From Crossaster papposus (lineage: Eukaryota > Echinodermata > Asteroidea > Velatida > Solasteridae), in the NCBI GenBank assembly GCA_037893245.1, contig JBAIAA010000444.1:811501-875500 (forward strand): 64,000 nucleotides of DNA, written 5' to 3'. Positions within the stretch are counted from its first letter, which is position 1, and every line of letters begins with the position of its first letter. Below, piece after piece: positions 22,801-33,607 of this stretch. Both the position numbers and the translations under genes were made by a program. The notes below the pieces were generated by a model. The model had not been told where the DNA came from. It made no database searches and saw only the letters and a program-made list of their open reading frames with translations.

Positions 22801-23582
22801 AAATAGAGGGACCGCCCCCCCCCCCCCCCCCCCTTCCCCTACCCCCTTCGCAACTCCTGCAAATACTGATTGCACAGTTATTATGTAGAAATGGGAAACA
22901 AATCTAAAGAAAGAGATAGAATGCTCAAAATTAATGTTTCACTTGCAAAAAACCTTCAAACCCTACAGCAAGATGGCAACACATGTGCGCATATTTTGCG
23001 TACATAGCATACATGTACTTGTAATATAGCCTGTGCGTATTGTAAAAAAACGTTGTATTAGTGAACATCAATATGTGAACTTTGGAGCACTATAACTTTT
23101 TTGTTAGGAAAGCAATAAAGCTGTACTTTTCAGGTCATATTAAACTGATGTTGGGACAGTTTTCAGCAATTTATCGATTCTTCATTTTTTCAATTTGTAT
23201 TGAGATATAGGAAATATGTATTTGAGCAAAATTATTTTTGTGAGAAAAAAAGTAAAAAAATCACATTTCGGGCAACAAATTATGAAGTATTATGACTTAA
23301 AACCATATAAATGTGGTATCATCTTGTAGGAAATTTAATTACCTTTCATATGATACCAAACATAAGGTAAAATGAGGTTCTGTTAAAAAATTATCGTTAA
23401 TTTAATTTAAACTTTTTTTTTATGGCGGCCATTTTGAAAAAAATGGCCGCCATTTTTTTCCAGCAGCATATTTTCGAGGTAGTCCACCTGTAAATTGTTA
23501 AGGGAGTTCCTCTGAACAGTTTGATACCCAACAACCTTTTACAACATTCCATGTCTCAATAACCTGTCTTGCCCCCTGGGTA
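16871..23582. mobile_element. Complete 6.7 kb DNA transposon with long inverted arms (possibly Academ-like)
   Basis: The ends TACCCAGGGGGCAA and TTGCCCCCTGGGTA are inverted copies. Inverted homology continues inward for about 170 bases strongly (GAGACATGG, GTTGTAAAAGGT, AGGTGGACTACC, AAAATGGCGGC) and, more diverged, to about 530 bases (16871-17400 with 23050-23582). The flanks are AAT on both sides (16868-16870, 23583-23585), a 3-bp target duplication. One long ORF fills the middle. Short duplication, 5' TA terminus and a PIN/XPG-like nuclease signature fit the Academ group as I know it, but no database comparison was possible. Confidence 0.8.
17833..22620 (+). CDS. 1595-residue transposon protein with zinc knuckles, PIN/XPG-like nuclease signature and C-terminal CXC motif
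   Basis: One uninterrupted exon, with its ATG just after a C run. Cys-rich N terminus: CIICQQ with a later Cys/His pair (about residues 37-100), then CVICNKKW with YHSTCMNKF (about 150-215). The middle has DNLDWKK (D493) and TGDQATYE (D669) followed by LLGGFH, which could include acidic catalytic residues of a transposase fold. Nuclease-like signature: VIDAMCAI (about 1155), EADTRVILH (about 1302), HANDTDIIITC (about 1327) and HSLSGRDTTSY (about 1382), the ADTR/DTD pattern common in PIN/FEN1/XPG-like proteins of metazoan transposons. C-terminal CXC motif CGCTKGCKKNCSC at 1537 may bind DNA. It probably cuts and moves the surrounding element. No stop or frameshift is seen, so recent activity is plausible. 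Exact superfamily is inference. Confidence 0.75.
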   Translation: MSKQPSKRVADSAMSLKHVPAKKSSKDMSTDYTKCIICQQESLMSLYFIQLTTYSKLIQAMFARQDEVFNRIHTESASETWLEENAPRWHAKCRNWYIHEKGYQCAEKKRLADNLSTVGESNAGCSSSQSEQPVKLTRQNTDSFEAKKTCVICNKKWLKGKEPVCKVSTKNSQMSIEERARKLGRDDILQRLIGQGHDMIANDITYHSTCMNKFKALRIHSGRPKLNPYDVAFSRLVDELEAPLFHDPSGFLVESLRDRYRDILMELGVDKGNQYRATVLKQKLQDHYGSRISVLDQTKGSGFICASTVPLGDALDKLRRLEGDDIDEKHHTLLQASKILRADCEKCKKENREKNSTEISFTSAYNMVPDSLFNFSAMLLKDHVPELSEGGKVHVDQATAEKAIIMSQYVLQHVFGIPTPLGISTAYYIFNQTRSKSQVVMNNRTGMGISYERLHRQLTAQSVQAMQQVETDGVYIPETMAKNSEIPHVFAMDNLDWKKKTLEGGSFNATTAIVIENQELERAQEGTRLRTSTSDRRKTLFDVEDLPPSTCHISARDRQTSRSLQCIEKLESLMTSSDGQAEDVLLMWRLGRMITTSQLLDAPPDLGAGLPGFSAFCADLHPHRQASIIGYLPLIPSSPTNPTILKEMMIRLVKTSRALGDKYTIITGDQATYELAVAIRDKHRNEFSNVVLLLGGFHQAHNYIKAVCKIVREAGAEDLLVAAGLCQEGTAKKMFGEKAEYYQTIHALRILSEAIWRLYWEAFETWAADRATDHWQPQVESVLKMLFEKDITATEKLQMLRNSHEQLSALREQMMLFQESMVEQPTAILWSTFLIMSDVLHRFIYYQREADWVGHLCESYRMLPYLTAAGHYKYGQQSLPLYLDEMKKLPETAPDVHEALLAGAFVGRRADGKHNCVSPDMLLEQTYNADAKEASGLDGITLNPAARMKWVYTKPITASVSAQLKSMLHLHSPSPHHESGACRVTRDAEMVIKVMAAVETNPFSATTTSLINVATGQCADCKVKDNLTSVKQIGLDALSKSLSSLQKKTSIVKLNTFHTQNKKQKKSAPQTAKPGKSNEVTALLRMTQIIASGGELDIVDFIGNHECNEYPPSLFQDDGRMRKGTKSSLVKTLKEVTKVTSTPDLPQHDRKTAVVIDAMCAIRHWSFNKGERFGTIAERYKYLLLNDVPAGTEFIHFCCDRYSGPSLKSAEQEHRYARSKPAREYEVSDHYTAPDPQEFFAVAANKANLQNYLCEKWCENKHLDDNVGPTHLYLGGGFTEETKTVLITRESVMDVPALESTQKEADTRVILHTLYSVQNDKVERVVIHANDTDIIITCLHYGATYLKDLPELWIRTAKDSYLPIHEMVVALGASPCRAMPFIHSLSGRDTTSYPYFTGKKAWFKRSLSLDIPTIEQFSENPADVVSGDLIKEARAITTAVYTSASDDFNESDLGKIRAYKFLNNRSTLLRLLPPTEDAFLLHVKRAALATMIDKTAHIAKPQIPAWTEFGWNLDGQHVLPVPSTHQAWPVSMKKAISCGCTKGCKKNCSCAKTEIPCYIGCRCQGLSSKCSRVQEIECDIGAANISDSSSDSESD

Positions 23583-24168
23583 AATGCCGTTTCTTGCACT
23601 TCAATCGGATAAAACAAGTCATGGTTGTTTAAATTTCGCATTTATCAACATTAATAGGACATTGAACATCTACCAAATTGAATAGAAAGCCGCTCAGTGA
23701 GGACAGTCATTGAACATCACTTTATCATGAATGCAATTTATCGTGTACAGTGCATCCATTTTTCTCCCAGTGTTTTAAATGCCTGTTTCACAAACGGGAA
23801 AAATGTCCTCAGTTCAGTTTAGTTTTGTTTAGTTCATTTATTTTCAAAGGGTTCACATAATAAATCCAATATTGCGATAACAATCTATATAAACTACCGA
23901 TGGGAATTATGATAAATCTTAGCTTGTATATACAGGGTCCCCTATAGAAACTACGTGAGGCAGTGTTTTAGGTAACTGTGGCGGCCATTTTGAATTAGGG
24001 GCAAAAACCAGGATAGCCACAAACAAAATTTCTGGTATGAGCCATGTCTATTATGTACATACACGCGTTAACATAACAGCGTAATGTTATACATCAGGTG
24101 ACAAGTATAAGCCTAAGACGTAATGACGTCACGCTTTGTTTGCACGTGCGCTTTCCTATGAGTGAGTC
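23583..24168. other. Flank between transposon and duplicated block A
   Basis: Contains an AT-rich stretch resembling a retroposon tail (TTTAGTTCATTTATTTTCAA region near 23830) and a GGCGGCCATTTTGAA word near 23980. From 24118 it holds the left arm of a hairpin whose loop begins block A. No gene. Confidence 0.4.
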
Positions 24169-24361
24169 TGTCCCTACGTCGTCTGGCGTCCCGACTTCGC
24201 TCCCCTAGGAAAGCGCATATGTAAACAAAGCCATGACGTCATGACGTCTCAGGTCTGTAAGCTCAAAGTAAATGCTGTATTTTAGTAAAACAACACAAAA
24301 TACGTTAAACGTTTCTTCGTGCTCTGCCCTGTGGATTAATGCCACACCTAGAATATGTACC

Positions 24362-24830
24362 TAACAGAGGTATGGTTTGAAAGATACACCTTCCACTTGA
24401 AAAATGAGACATCGTCCAAATCCGATAATGTTTCACAGAGTAACGAGTAATTCCCAAGAGAGGTCAAATTGACATGGGACTAAGTTTTTCGATTTTGTTG
24501 GGATACTGTGTGTTGTAATGTGGACAAGCTGTTGGTGGTTAGCAGCTAAACGGATGTGTCTAATTCCTATCCATCCTGATGCTAAACATGTTTAGTTCGT
24601 AAACATTTTGTTTACTCGCTAAAGACAGTTTTTGCAGTGTAGGTCAGGCAGTTATCCACACAGAGGCTAGTAAGCTACCTTTGTCATAATGCCTACAATT
24701 GACAACTTGGCCACATGGTCAATTTGACGTCTCTTGAGAAATTACTCATAACTGTCAATAATTATCAGATTTGATATATCATTGTAAAGTGGAAAGGTGT
24801 ATCTTTCATACCATACCTATATTATCTATG
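24362..24830. repeat. TIR element inside block A
   Basis: Arms around 24367-24480 (AGGTATGGTTTGAAAGATAC, CAAATTGAC) and 24715-24830 (GTCAATTTGACGTCTCTTG, AAGGTGTATCTTTCATACC) are inverted copies. The middle contains palindromic words such as TAAACATGTTTA. The same element is in block B at about 38100-38590. Confidence 0.65.
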
Positions 24831-25241
24831 TTGATTGTACATTATGTGTGTAACACTCAATTATTTTTGTTTACATTTATTTGGACACACTGTAGTAGGT
24901 TATACTCGTATGACACTTGTTGGCAGACACAATTTACAAAGACGTAACCCTCGAGGGCCTTTGTTCTCGACCCTTTGCATGCCAGCCATCTTAGCGGTGC
25001 AGTCCTTTGCTCAAAGAGGTTTATGTAAGAGGTGTTTACAAAAGCAATTTTAATTTTAAATACACATGTACCGTTTGTAGCATAGGTATTATGCCTGCGA
25101 TTTTTGTTCTTTCTTTATATTTTGTTTGTTAGTTTGTTTGTTTGGGGTTATATTTGGCTGTTGGAACATATCAGAAAAAACAGTGGACCTTTACAACAAC
25201 ACTTTTCGTGAAAGACGCAGTCCACACTCAAAAATAACTCC

Positions 25242-25415
25242 TGGCCTCGGTCAGATTAACCCAGAATTTGCATCCAAATTTGCACAGTCAATTAACGCCT
25301 TTTTTCGGGTTAAATTTACTTTTTTTCTAGGTAAATTTGATCCCAAAAAGGTTTCTATTTGACCAGCATTATGACTGAGTAAATGTAAATGCAGATTTTG
25401 GGTCACTCTGACCAA
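25242..25415. repeat. Small MITE with GGTCA-type inverted ends
   Basis: The ends CGGTCAGATTAACCCAGAA and the complement of TTTTGGGTCACTCTGACC are inverted. The better-preserved copies in block B (about 39351-39523 and 40703-40875) begin CTGGGTCAGATTGACCCAG. No coding. Confidence 0.6.
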
Positions 25416-25771
25416 GGAATTTAAATTATTTTATACAATTCCAAGATGGCTGCTGCAGTCGGCAGTCGGTTTTGTAAAAAACAAAAATGAATTCTTGTTT
25501 TCATAGGTCAACTCGGCATTTCCAATCTTCATAATTACAGGTCATCACTCTGGCAGTTAACATTAAAGCTGGAAGTCTAAATTAATTTATTGTAATAATT
25601 TACATCCATACCAGATTGATTTATATGTTTATTATTATTCATTGATTTATATATAGGCCTATAAACAAAAACGCTTCTAAATGTATCATTCATCCATACA
25701 TTGGGTTCGAAAGAAATCAATTCGCTGATATAAGAGCTTTCACCAGTAATTTCAGAGGTGAAACATATTTA

Positions 25772-28644
25772 CTATCGGTTTTCGTGACACAACGTTACAA
25801 GCAAAATGTTTGATTGCAATGTCGCATGGTGATACACCTGGTAATACATCTTGACTGAGTTGTAGTCAGCCACTGCCAGCTGCCCATCTGATGTGAATGT
25901 GATTCCTTGGGGCAAGTACAGACCCTGTGCAATGCACTTGAGAAAGCCACCTTGAGGGTCATAGTGGTGGATATGGCCCGTGTTATTAGCAGTATGCATT
26001 GCAACATAGATGCCTGAGCTATCAGTGTACACACCGTTGCAGCGCTGTACTGGTTGACCATTGATGGTGGGTTTGATGGTGCGCCGTGTAGTACCATTGC
26101 CATTGGCAACATTTACTGTCTGTGACGATGAACTGATGACAATTCTATCATTGCTGTCTACAGCCAGATAGTAAGGTTTAACCTTGACTAGTATGGTACG
26201 TAGGAGCTCACCATCAGTGGGGCTGTGTTCAGTCAACACCAGCCTCTCGACATCACCTACTACGATGGTACCATCATTCTTGACAGCTACACTCGAGAGG
26301 TTAACTGCGGTCTTACCGACCTCACTCGGCGGCATTGTTGGGAACTCGTAGGCCAGCGTGTTGTCGCTGTTGAACACCTTCACATGGGATGCGCCTTCCT
26401 CGACGACCACCAAACGATTGTTGGTGGGTGTAGCTGCGATGCGGTTTGGACCTTTAGGAGTCATGATGTCAAAACAAACGACATTATGCAGATATTGGAC
26501 AATCCTGGAAAACTGCATTAGAAAATAATGTCTGTCAATGAATACATTGTTAATGTTTGGTATACACGCTTGAGAAATCACCGCGTCTTATAATTCATTT
26601 TGCATGATCTTGTTATGTTTGGTGTTTATCTATTTTATGCCCCAGATTGTGGGGCATAAAATGCTTCACTGTGATTTATCTTTCTTTGTGAATAATGGGC
26701 GATATGCCAACGAGTGATAAACATACACTCCAAAATCACTTTTTATACACTTTCTGTATATGTTTACATGCAAAACATGTTCAGTCATTGAACATTGATG
26801 TTCATTTGACACGGGTGTTTAGCTGCTAAACATGTGAACTGTTACTGTTCGTAAATACAGGTTTTTGAGAGTAAACCCGCTTATACCGATGTTTACGCAC
26901 AAATATTTCTTGCATAAAATCCACAGTATTTTTCTCTGTAACTATCAGATGTAATTTTCGTGGACTTCCCATCTTTTGCAAAGAGCATCGGAAATAAAGC
27001 AAATCAAATTTTTATTTTTGGTTTGTATACTTTTGACATTTTGCTTTCTGTTTTAAATTTAAAGTTTCAATGGGGTTTTATTGAAAAAGAAATAAAAAAA
27101 AATATTTCTTAGCTTTCATCTATTTTTATGTAAATTTTTTTAAAGCTTTTTTCTAATATTTTAAAAATAAAACTCAATCTGGCCTCCTTAAGGCTGTAAA
27201 GCTTTTATTTCTGAAATAAACCAACCAATAATAATAACAATAAAATAATAATAATATTTACTTGTTTTATTTAATAAAAAAAGTATTAGTGAAAACCGAA
27301 GGCAAATTGTTTGTGCATAATTTCGCAGATGGCATGTATTTTTAACTTACATCCTTGCATCGGGATTGTGCTTTTCTGGTTGCCATCGATGCCGCAGATC
27401 ACAACTCGTTTGTTGCCGTAGTCAGTCACTGCAATCTCATCAGGTTGACGAGCAGCAATGCCCCAAGCCCCATAGAACTCTCCTGGACCGCTTCCCCCTC
27501 TACCAAACTCACCACACAGCTCCCACTGGCCCTCCGTCACCACCACCTCACCCAGATTGATGTCACCAACCTCCTCACTCTCCTTGAACTTCAGAAATGC
27601 CGGCCTGTCATCAACTCTAGGAATAGCCTGACCGGCCAACAGTTTCAAGTCTTTGCTGATGGTAGAATAGAGTGACAGGAAGTCACTATCCGATGCAGTC
27701 CTTATCACCTCTCTAGCTGTATCTAGTGAAAACTGCAACCTCTCCACAGCCAAGCTCGTGGTTTTCTCACATTCTTCCAGTCTTTGCTCACGATCTGTTT
27801 GGATGTTTTTGATGTCGTCAAGGATGCGATTTTCCTGAGCCGTTACCTCTGCTCGTATCTTAGCTGCTCTGTCTTGCACTTCTGTCGTGACCCTCTTGGC
27901 TGTGACACTCAAATCTTCTTTCAGTCTTGAGGCTTTCTCTTGTGATTTCTTCAGTTCTTTTAAGGCGTTTTCAAGTGGAGAAATCAGTTCACCCAACGAC
28001 TCCTTGTATGTTGATGTTGCTAGATTTTTGTCAATATACACATGTTCTGGCATACGGTGGTCGAGGACGGTACAATCTCGGCAGATGAGCACTTCACATG
28101 TGGTACAAAAGAACCACCCTTCGCCCTCATGGATCGGACATTTGGGATGTTGTTTCGGATGTTTCTTTTTCAGGGTAACTTTTCCCTCTCGAATGTCCTT
28201 CAGTGGAGTCACCTTGTGGTTAGATGTTGCTGCGAATCGAAGATGCATTTTGCTACAGGCTGAGCACACATTCTGGTCGCAGTCCAGACATCTATGTGTT
28301 GCCTCATTGGCTTTCTCACAAATACCACACAAAATACCAGCATCACCCAAGCTCACTACCTTCTCCTGAAGTTCAATCTCCTCAACCAAACCGATTAGAT
28401 GAAAGTTGGTTTTCAGACCCTGCACCCCCGCCTCTGGAAGTTTCGTCTCCTGTCGACACACGGGGCAAGGAATCTCCGTACAGCCCTGGTGCTTCGTGCT
28501 GTAGTATTACAGCAAACATTGCTCACAGAAACTGTGCAGGCATTCTAATATCTTTGGCTGTTGATATCTCTCTTGACATACGCAGCACTCAAGATGTCTG
28601 CCAATCGTCTCTAGAGCTGAACTTACTACCGGTCCAGTTGCCAT
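25772..28644 (-). pseudogene. TRIM-type RING/B-box/coiled-coil/NHL gene, copy A, with a stop codon in the RING
   Basis: Two exons: 28644-27351 and 26451-25772, joined by GT/AG (GTAAGT donor; phase 1), 658 codons in frame from ATG to stop. Order: RING (CCVCQERY, CLHSFCEQC, CPVC), two B-boxes (CGICEKANEATHRC; CPIHEGEGWFFC, CRDC, DH), a coiled coil of about 100 residues (LKELKKSQEKASRLKED), then an NHL-like beta-propeller (NSDNTLAYEF, GHIHHYDPQGG, YLPQGITF, GQLAVADYNSVKMYY). Such proteins are E3 ubiquitin ligases; the propeller binds partners or RNA. A TAA at 28509-28507 replaces codon 46, right after CEQCLL, so a full product needs readthrough, a later start or a sequencing error. Everything else is open. 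A 12-bp intron spanning the stop is too short to be real. Its paralog in block B is much more damaged. Confidence 0.75.
26632..26662. repeat. Perfect 13-bp stem hairpin in the TRIM gene intron
   Basis: ATTTTATGCCCCA, loop GATTG, TGGGGCATAAAAT. The identical hairpin occurs at 42089-42119 in block B although neighbouring intron sequence has diverged. Confidence 0.8.
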
Positions 28645-28999
28645 TGTTTTTGTCTGGGAAAAAGAAGAATAATGTGTTCATGTATAATATGGATCGATAG
28701 CCAGAGCTCTAGATGTAAATTTGAAAGAAGGCTGAGAATTTCAGAAGTACCTTTCGTTCTATCTTGAAAGCCATGCAAGTTGTTTTTGAACATTATGTAA
28801 TATTTAGGCGAAATTTATAGTGCTTTTGTCAGAAAGATTTGCTTCGAGGTCATGTATCATGCACCTTTGATTTGTGTTGCAGTGCTGGTGTTAGAGTCTA
28901 CAGCAGGCATAAATAGGAAGGCAGTCTAGATGTTAAATTGAGAAAGCACATCATTTGGCAAAATTATTTGAGCACAATCGGTGTGTTACTGTAGATGCA

Positions 29000-29505
29000 G
29001 GGGGAGGCCTAGACCCGTGAACGCTTTGATGGATTTTAAACACTATCTATTTTCTGGAAAAAAACAGCTGTGTCCTTTGCAGCAAACATTTTTTCCCATT
29101 TTACTCCCAAGAGATACATATCGCTCTTCTATACCAAAAGCCGCGAAAATAGCACCTTTCGTTCCCAAAGAAATTGGATGAAAAAAAGTTGAGTCCGATA
29201 CAGAAGTGTTGCTTTTTCCACGTAAAAGATTCGGGGCACCGTGCAAAGATCTTCCGGCAAAAGTGGCAAACCAAAAAAGCAACACTTTTGTAACGGACTC
29301 CACCTTTTGTCATCAATTTTTTGGGGAAACGGAAGGTGCTATTCTTGCGGCTTTTGGTGTAAAACAGCAATGTGTATCACTAAAAAATAAAATAGGAAGA
29401 AATTTAGGCTGCAAGTGCAAAGGACATACATGTAGCTTTTCTTTGACGGAAAATAGATGTTTGAATTTCATCAAAGTGTGGCGGTGTATACACGTTCAGG
29501 GGAGG
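29000..29505. repeat. Foldback element next to the TRIM gene
   Basis: The arm 29020-29225 is inverted relative to 29265-29495 (shared ATCTATTTTC, CTTTGCA, TTTTGGTNTA, AAAAGTGTTGCTTTTT words), with a central GC-richer spacer near 29226-29265. A second copy lies in block B at 44240-44790. ORFs on both strands here mirror each other and are not genes. Confidence 0.7.
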
Positions 29506-29526
29506 ACATACCCCTAGAACTATAGG

Positions 29527-29551
29527 GCTCCCGACGCTAGGCGTCGGGAGC
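29527..29551. repeat. Perfect 11-bp stem hairpin at the end of block A
   Basis: GCTCCCGACGC, loop TAG, GCGTCGGGAGC, lying inside an outer inverted pair CCCTAGAACT (29511-29520) and AGTTCTTCTAGGG (29579-29591). Homology with block B stops inside this hairpin. Confidence 0.85.
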
Positions 29552-31413
29552 GTCATACTACCGGTAGTACTTGTACTAGTTCTTCTAGGGAGGACGTACA
29601 GTAATTAATTGCGACAAGTTTTACGTACAGTCAGTACGTGGTCAGTTTCATCCAAAAATGTTTAGATATATGCAATAAACTAAACACAGCTTCACACCGT
29701 CTAAAGTATTAAATATTAATGTGTTTAATACTTAGTAAAGTGCCGTCCAGATAATTATGCAAGTACAATGAAAATAACATATAAACTTATACATGTAGTT
29801 ATATTATTTTAAGCACTTCGGACGGTTTTTTTCAGAATTTTTGCACCGACTCACTCTGATTGATTGACCTGCATTGATTTGGAAAATTTCCCATTGACCG
29901 ATAATAATAATGCTCACATTTTGTGTGGATGGTAAAACCGTTAACGTTTCTGCCGACGCTGGTTGAAATAAGCAAACCTTTTAAGTTTCACTGTAATTTC
30001 CTCGAAGCAAACACGGAAGTACAACTTCGACATAGAAATGCAACATGAAGAGCGCCCCCAATAGACAACACGCCCAACGTTCTGACTCTGGCCGTTTTCC
30101 AAACCTCAGCTTAATTAGGCTCCACTCTGGCTCCATCACCATTGACGAATTACTGCATGTCAGAATCGCAAAAAAATGACTGGACATCGTAGCTAGCCAT
30201 CATCATCCTTTGACCGTAGTCCGTACGCCAACGTCCGCAAACGTCATAAAAATAATAAATTTAGAATAAAACAAGAAAAAACATTCTAGATTTAACTCAT
30301 CAGGTTGGAATAAACGTATTACACAGCAAGTTAATAAATGTTTAGAAATTAAAGCCAGGATCATGGTTCATTTGCGATTTTTTTTACCAATAGAATCATG
30401 ACCGTGACAAAACCCTTGTTCAAATTGAAAAAAAGGAGTTTACACCCCATGTATATTTTATATGCTAGTCAGAAATGTCTGTTTCAAAAATATTGTTGTA
30501 GATGAAACCGTCTTTATGTATACTTACATTAGCAACATATTTTGGATGACAAAACACGGTCTATAAGGAAATAATTGGGTTAACTTTGAAGATGGCATGA
30601 AGTTTGCATTAATATTACAACGATGATATTAACGGATAGGGGGCGGGGGGGGGGGGGGGGAGGGGGGGGGGGGGGGGGGCGGTTGGGCGGGGGGGGGGGG
30701 GGGGGGCCCTTCGAGGCTGTGATTTCGAAACGCTGGGGTACCGTCCATTCTCAAAATAGGGGGAACGATTTTCTCACGCGAAAAATTAAGAGTTTTTGGC
30801 ATCCAATCTTAACATCTTGTCTTTTGTAGTTGTACAACGTTGTTATTTACCTTAATTTTTATCATCCAATGACAAAAATTGTATTGAAAATGAAAAAAAC
30901 AGTCGAAAAAAATTGTACATTGACGTACCGTTGATGCACGTAGAGATTGTGCACAAATACTCAAACGACGTTGACAAATACCTCCCCTAAAAAGGGCAAT
31001 AATAATCGATAAATTGTGAAAAATTGTGCTTCGAACACACTCATTTTTTTCAATGGATACGTTGAAAAATGATGTAGCAGTAATATACTGAATTTAAAAA
31101 AAAATCTGCCTGTGAACCCCTTATCGTGTTGTTTTCGAACGAAAATGGCAGAAAATGACATCTCCCCCAAAAAAATTCGTGTAGATCGTGCCTGTGTACC
31201 TGGCTTTGCGGACGTTGTATGAATCACTGAATTCGGGGAGCGCGCGACGGAGCAAATGTGTACGTGTTTCAATGGTGCGCTTCGCGGTAGCGATCTATAC
31301 GTATTTACTGAGTGAGATGTGCAGCTCCGAGCGTGGAAGAATGAATGAGATACATTTCAACGTTGGCGGCGCACTTTGTTGGACCCCCTCAGCCCCCCCC
31401 CCCCCCCCTGCTT
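29552..31413. other. No gene; contains a long G-rich tract
   Basis: AT-rich sequence without recognised coding. At 30639-30706 lies a G-rich tract of about 68 bases with few interruptions, and at 31393-31408 a C run. No counterpart was recognised between block B and the second C copy. Confidence 0.5.
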
Positions 31414-32806
31414 CAAATCATGCAACTTCGGAACCTAGAGAAGTACATTCAGAAACTCAACAACAAAGGAGGACGCCACAAACAGTGTATACAGTCTATC
31501 TGTTTATTTCTCTACCTATGTGTATATTTGCCAATGTTTTTTATATATTTTGTTTAAACATCTTCCAGAGGGAACTGTATCAATTCCTTTAGGGAACTAT
31601 TGCTACTGGGCGAGTTATCATGCAACATCTCTATGAGGAAACAGCATACAAATTCATTGAAAACGGGTCCTTTTTGCATCTATCGCCAGCACGACATTAT
31701 TTAACAGTGTATACCTTCAAGTCTATAACCTTCGTGTCCGTTAGCAGCGGCGCACACACTGCGTAAAAAGAATACGCTATACGTGCACAATCAAATATCG
31801 AATCCAGTCGTTTTTGCTCAAAACGGCTGAAATCGAAATTTGTTATACACAAGAATAACTCAAAAATGCCCAGTTTTTAAAATGTGTATGGATATCCTAC
31901 TTGTATAATGCTCTTTCCAATTAACATTGTAGCCCAAAAATTCTAACATTCTAAATGCAAACAGTTTATGCCTAGATACAAACAAAGTTTGATAAATGGC
32001 TGCAGGCAAGGGACAATGGCATTAAGTGTCTTTTATTAAATAGGCCCTGTACAAAAGCGCATATTGGGACAGGATTGTTTTTATATCAAGCTCAGTCGAC
32101 TACATGTGTATATATCATACACACTCGGTCGATTATCCCGTTTATCGATTTGTAGGACGCATATTGTTGCTATTATTAATATTATTTATTCGGCCAAATT
32201 GCAAACATAGGCCTACAACAAGCAACCCACAAAATAAACAGATTCAACTAAACAAAACACTGTGACTCGAAAGCCTGTCAATCCTTACTCGAATGGTAAC
32301 ATACAAACAAATACAATATATAAATAAATATTGTAAAGAAATTACAACTTTAAATGATATTAGGAATGAATAGCATTGGTTGGATGTAGTGATCTATTAC
32401 AAAGAGAAGTTGTCCCCATATTAATTATTGCGAGCTGTTGACGTCTGTCGACCGTGACGAACGCGTACACATGTTTACACTTATAGTAATACTAATAGTG
32501 CCGTTCAAAACTTGCCGGAGTTTACTTAATTTACAGCGATAAAAGAGGGCCAATGGCGTTCTAATATGGTCGTGCAATTCCAAGCGTCTTCAACTTTCAA
32601 AACCTCGTCACATGGTTCAACATTTGCAAACGTCTTAGTTCAACTTTTCAAACGTCGTGGTTTAACTTTCAAAACGTCGTGGTTTAACTTTTCCAAACGT
32701 CGCACTGGCAACTTTAGTTCAAAACATCGTGGTTCAACTTTCAAACATCATACTTCAACTTTCAATACTATGGCCCTGAAGATACATCACACATCGCAGA
32801 TTTCTG
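31414..32806. repeat. Duplicated segment C, uninterrupted copy
   Basis: Collinear with 46269-46941 plus 61771-62589 from CAAATCATGCAACTTCG to CACATCGCAGATTTCTG. It holds the empty site CTTTTATTAAATAGGCCC (TTAA at 32036-32039) where the other copy carries the Kolobok transposon. The right part (32575-32765) is a degenerate tandem of about 25-bp units around TTCAACTTTCAAAACGTCGT. Confidence 0.9.
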
Positions 32807-33607
32807 CGAGGTCGCAGATTGTATTGCACATTTCTTTGCGGATTCCTGCGATATCGCGCCTTTTATCACACATTAATTGCGATGTCGCACATTTTTGTCG
32901 CACATTTCTGCACACATTTTCCCCTCGAGCATTGTTGGAATGTGTAATGATCTGGTTATACATTAATATTGAACATCGAACAAGAAACGTTTGACCTTCC
33001 TTATCTGCCACCACACAAAATCCATTCATTTCAAATGTAGAATACTTCGTAAATATGAAAAAAAATCAACTAAAATTGTATGGCAAAAATAATATTTTTC
33101 AGTCATTTCAACGCTGCCTCATTATGACGTTTGGAAAACTTAAAATGTTGAATGACGGTAAAATATATGCCACACGGACAGCCCAAAATACTGAAATGTA
33201 TATACAATTAAAGCTTGTGATAGAAGAAAGACAGATGAAAAACATTTGTTCAAGTTGTTTAAAGATTGACTACAACGGAATAATGATAAAGGGTTTGTTG
33301 CCTTTTTTTGTTCGAGAAATGTATAATGATTACTAATATATCATTAGTATTCAATAAAACTTGTTCCTTCATGCAAAAAAAAACCAAAATTGATCGGCGT
33401 TCTACGACCCAGAAAAACTCAGTTTCAGCAAAAGCCCTTAACTCATGAATAATTCATACTTTGTGTGTGACGTACTACCCCTGACGATTTACTCGGGTCG
33501 ATCGTGTGCGTGCAATTTTACCGTACAATGCAATGCGGAATAACACTACAGCGGACAAGCTAGGCTATATTTTGGTACAACTATTTTCGACCGAAAAACA
33601 GCGAAAA
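32807..33607. other. No supported gene
   Basis: Starts with scattered TCGCACAT/TCGCAGAT words, then AT-rich sequence with a 93-codon lysine-rich ORF (33055-33336) that has no recognisable family. The last 200 bases are the possible 5' flank of the acidic ORF that follows. Confidence 0.35.

Larger units (their letters stand above)
24169..29536. repeat. Segmental duplication, copy A
   Basis: Collinear with 37867-44802 (block B) from TGTCCCTACGTCGTCTGGCG to GGGCTCCCGACG. Shared contents in order: TIR element, CTGGGTCA MITE, NHL exon, intron with a GCCCCA hairpin, RING/B-box/coiled-coil exon (part only in B) and a foldback element. Copy A lacks the hAT-like elements, the 1352-bp tandem repeat and an approximately 850-bp intron insertion found in B. 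Confidence 0.9.

Noticed and set aside
28498-28509. A 12-bp GT..AG intron that would remove the RING stop codon
   Set aside because: Far below the minimum size for splicing; a point change to TAA is simpler.
29043-29517. ORFs of about 86-103 codons on both strands
   Set aside because: They mirror each other because they lie in the two arms of a foldback element.
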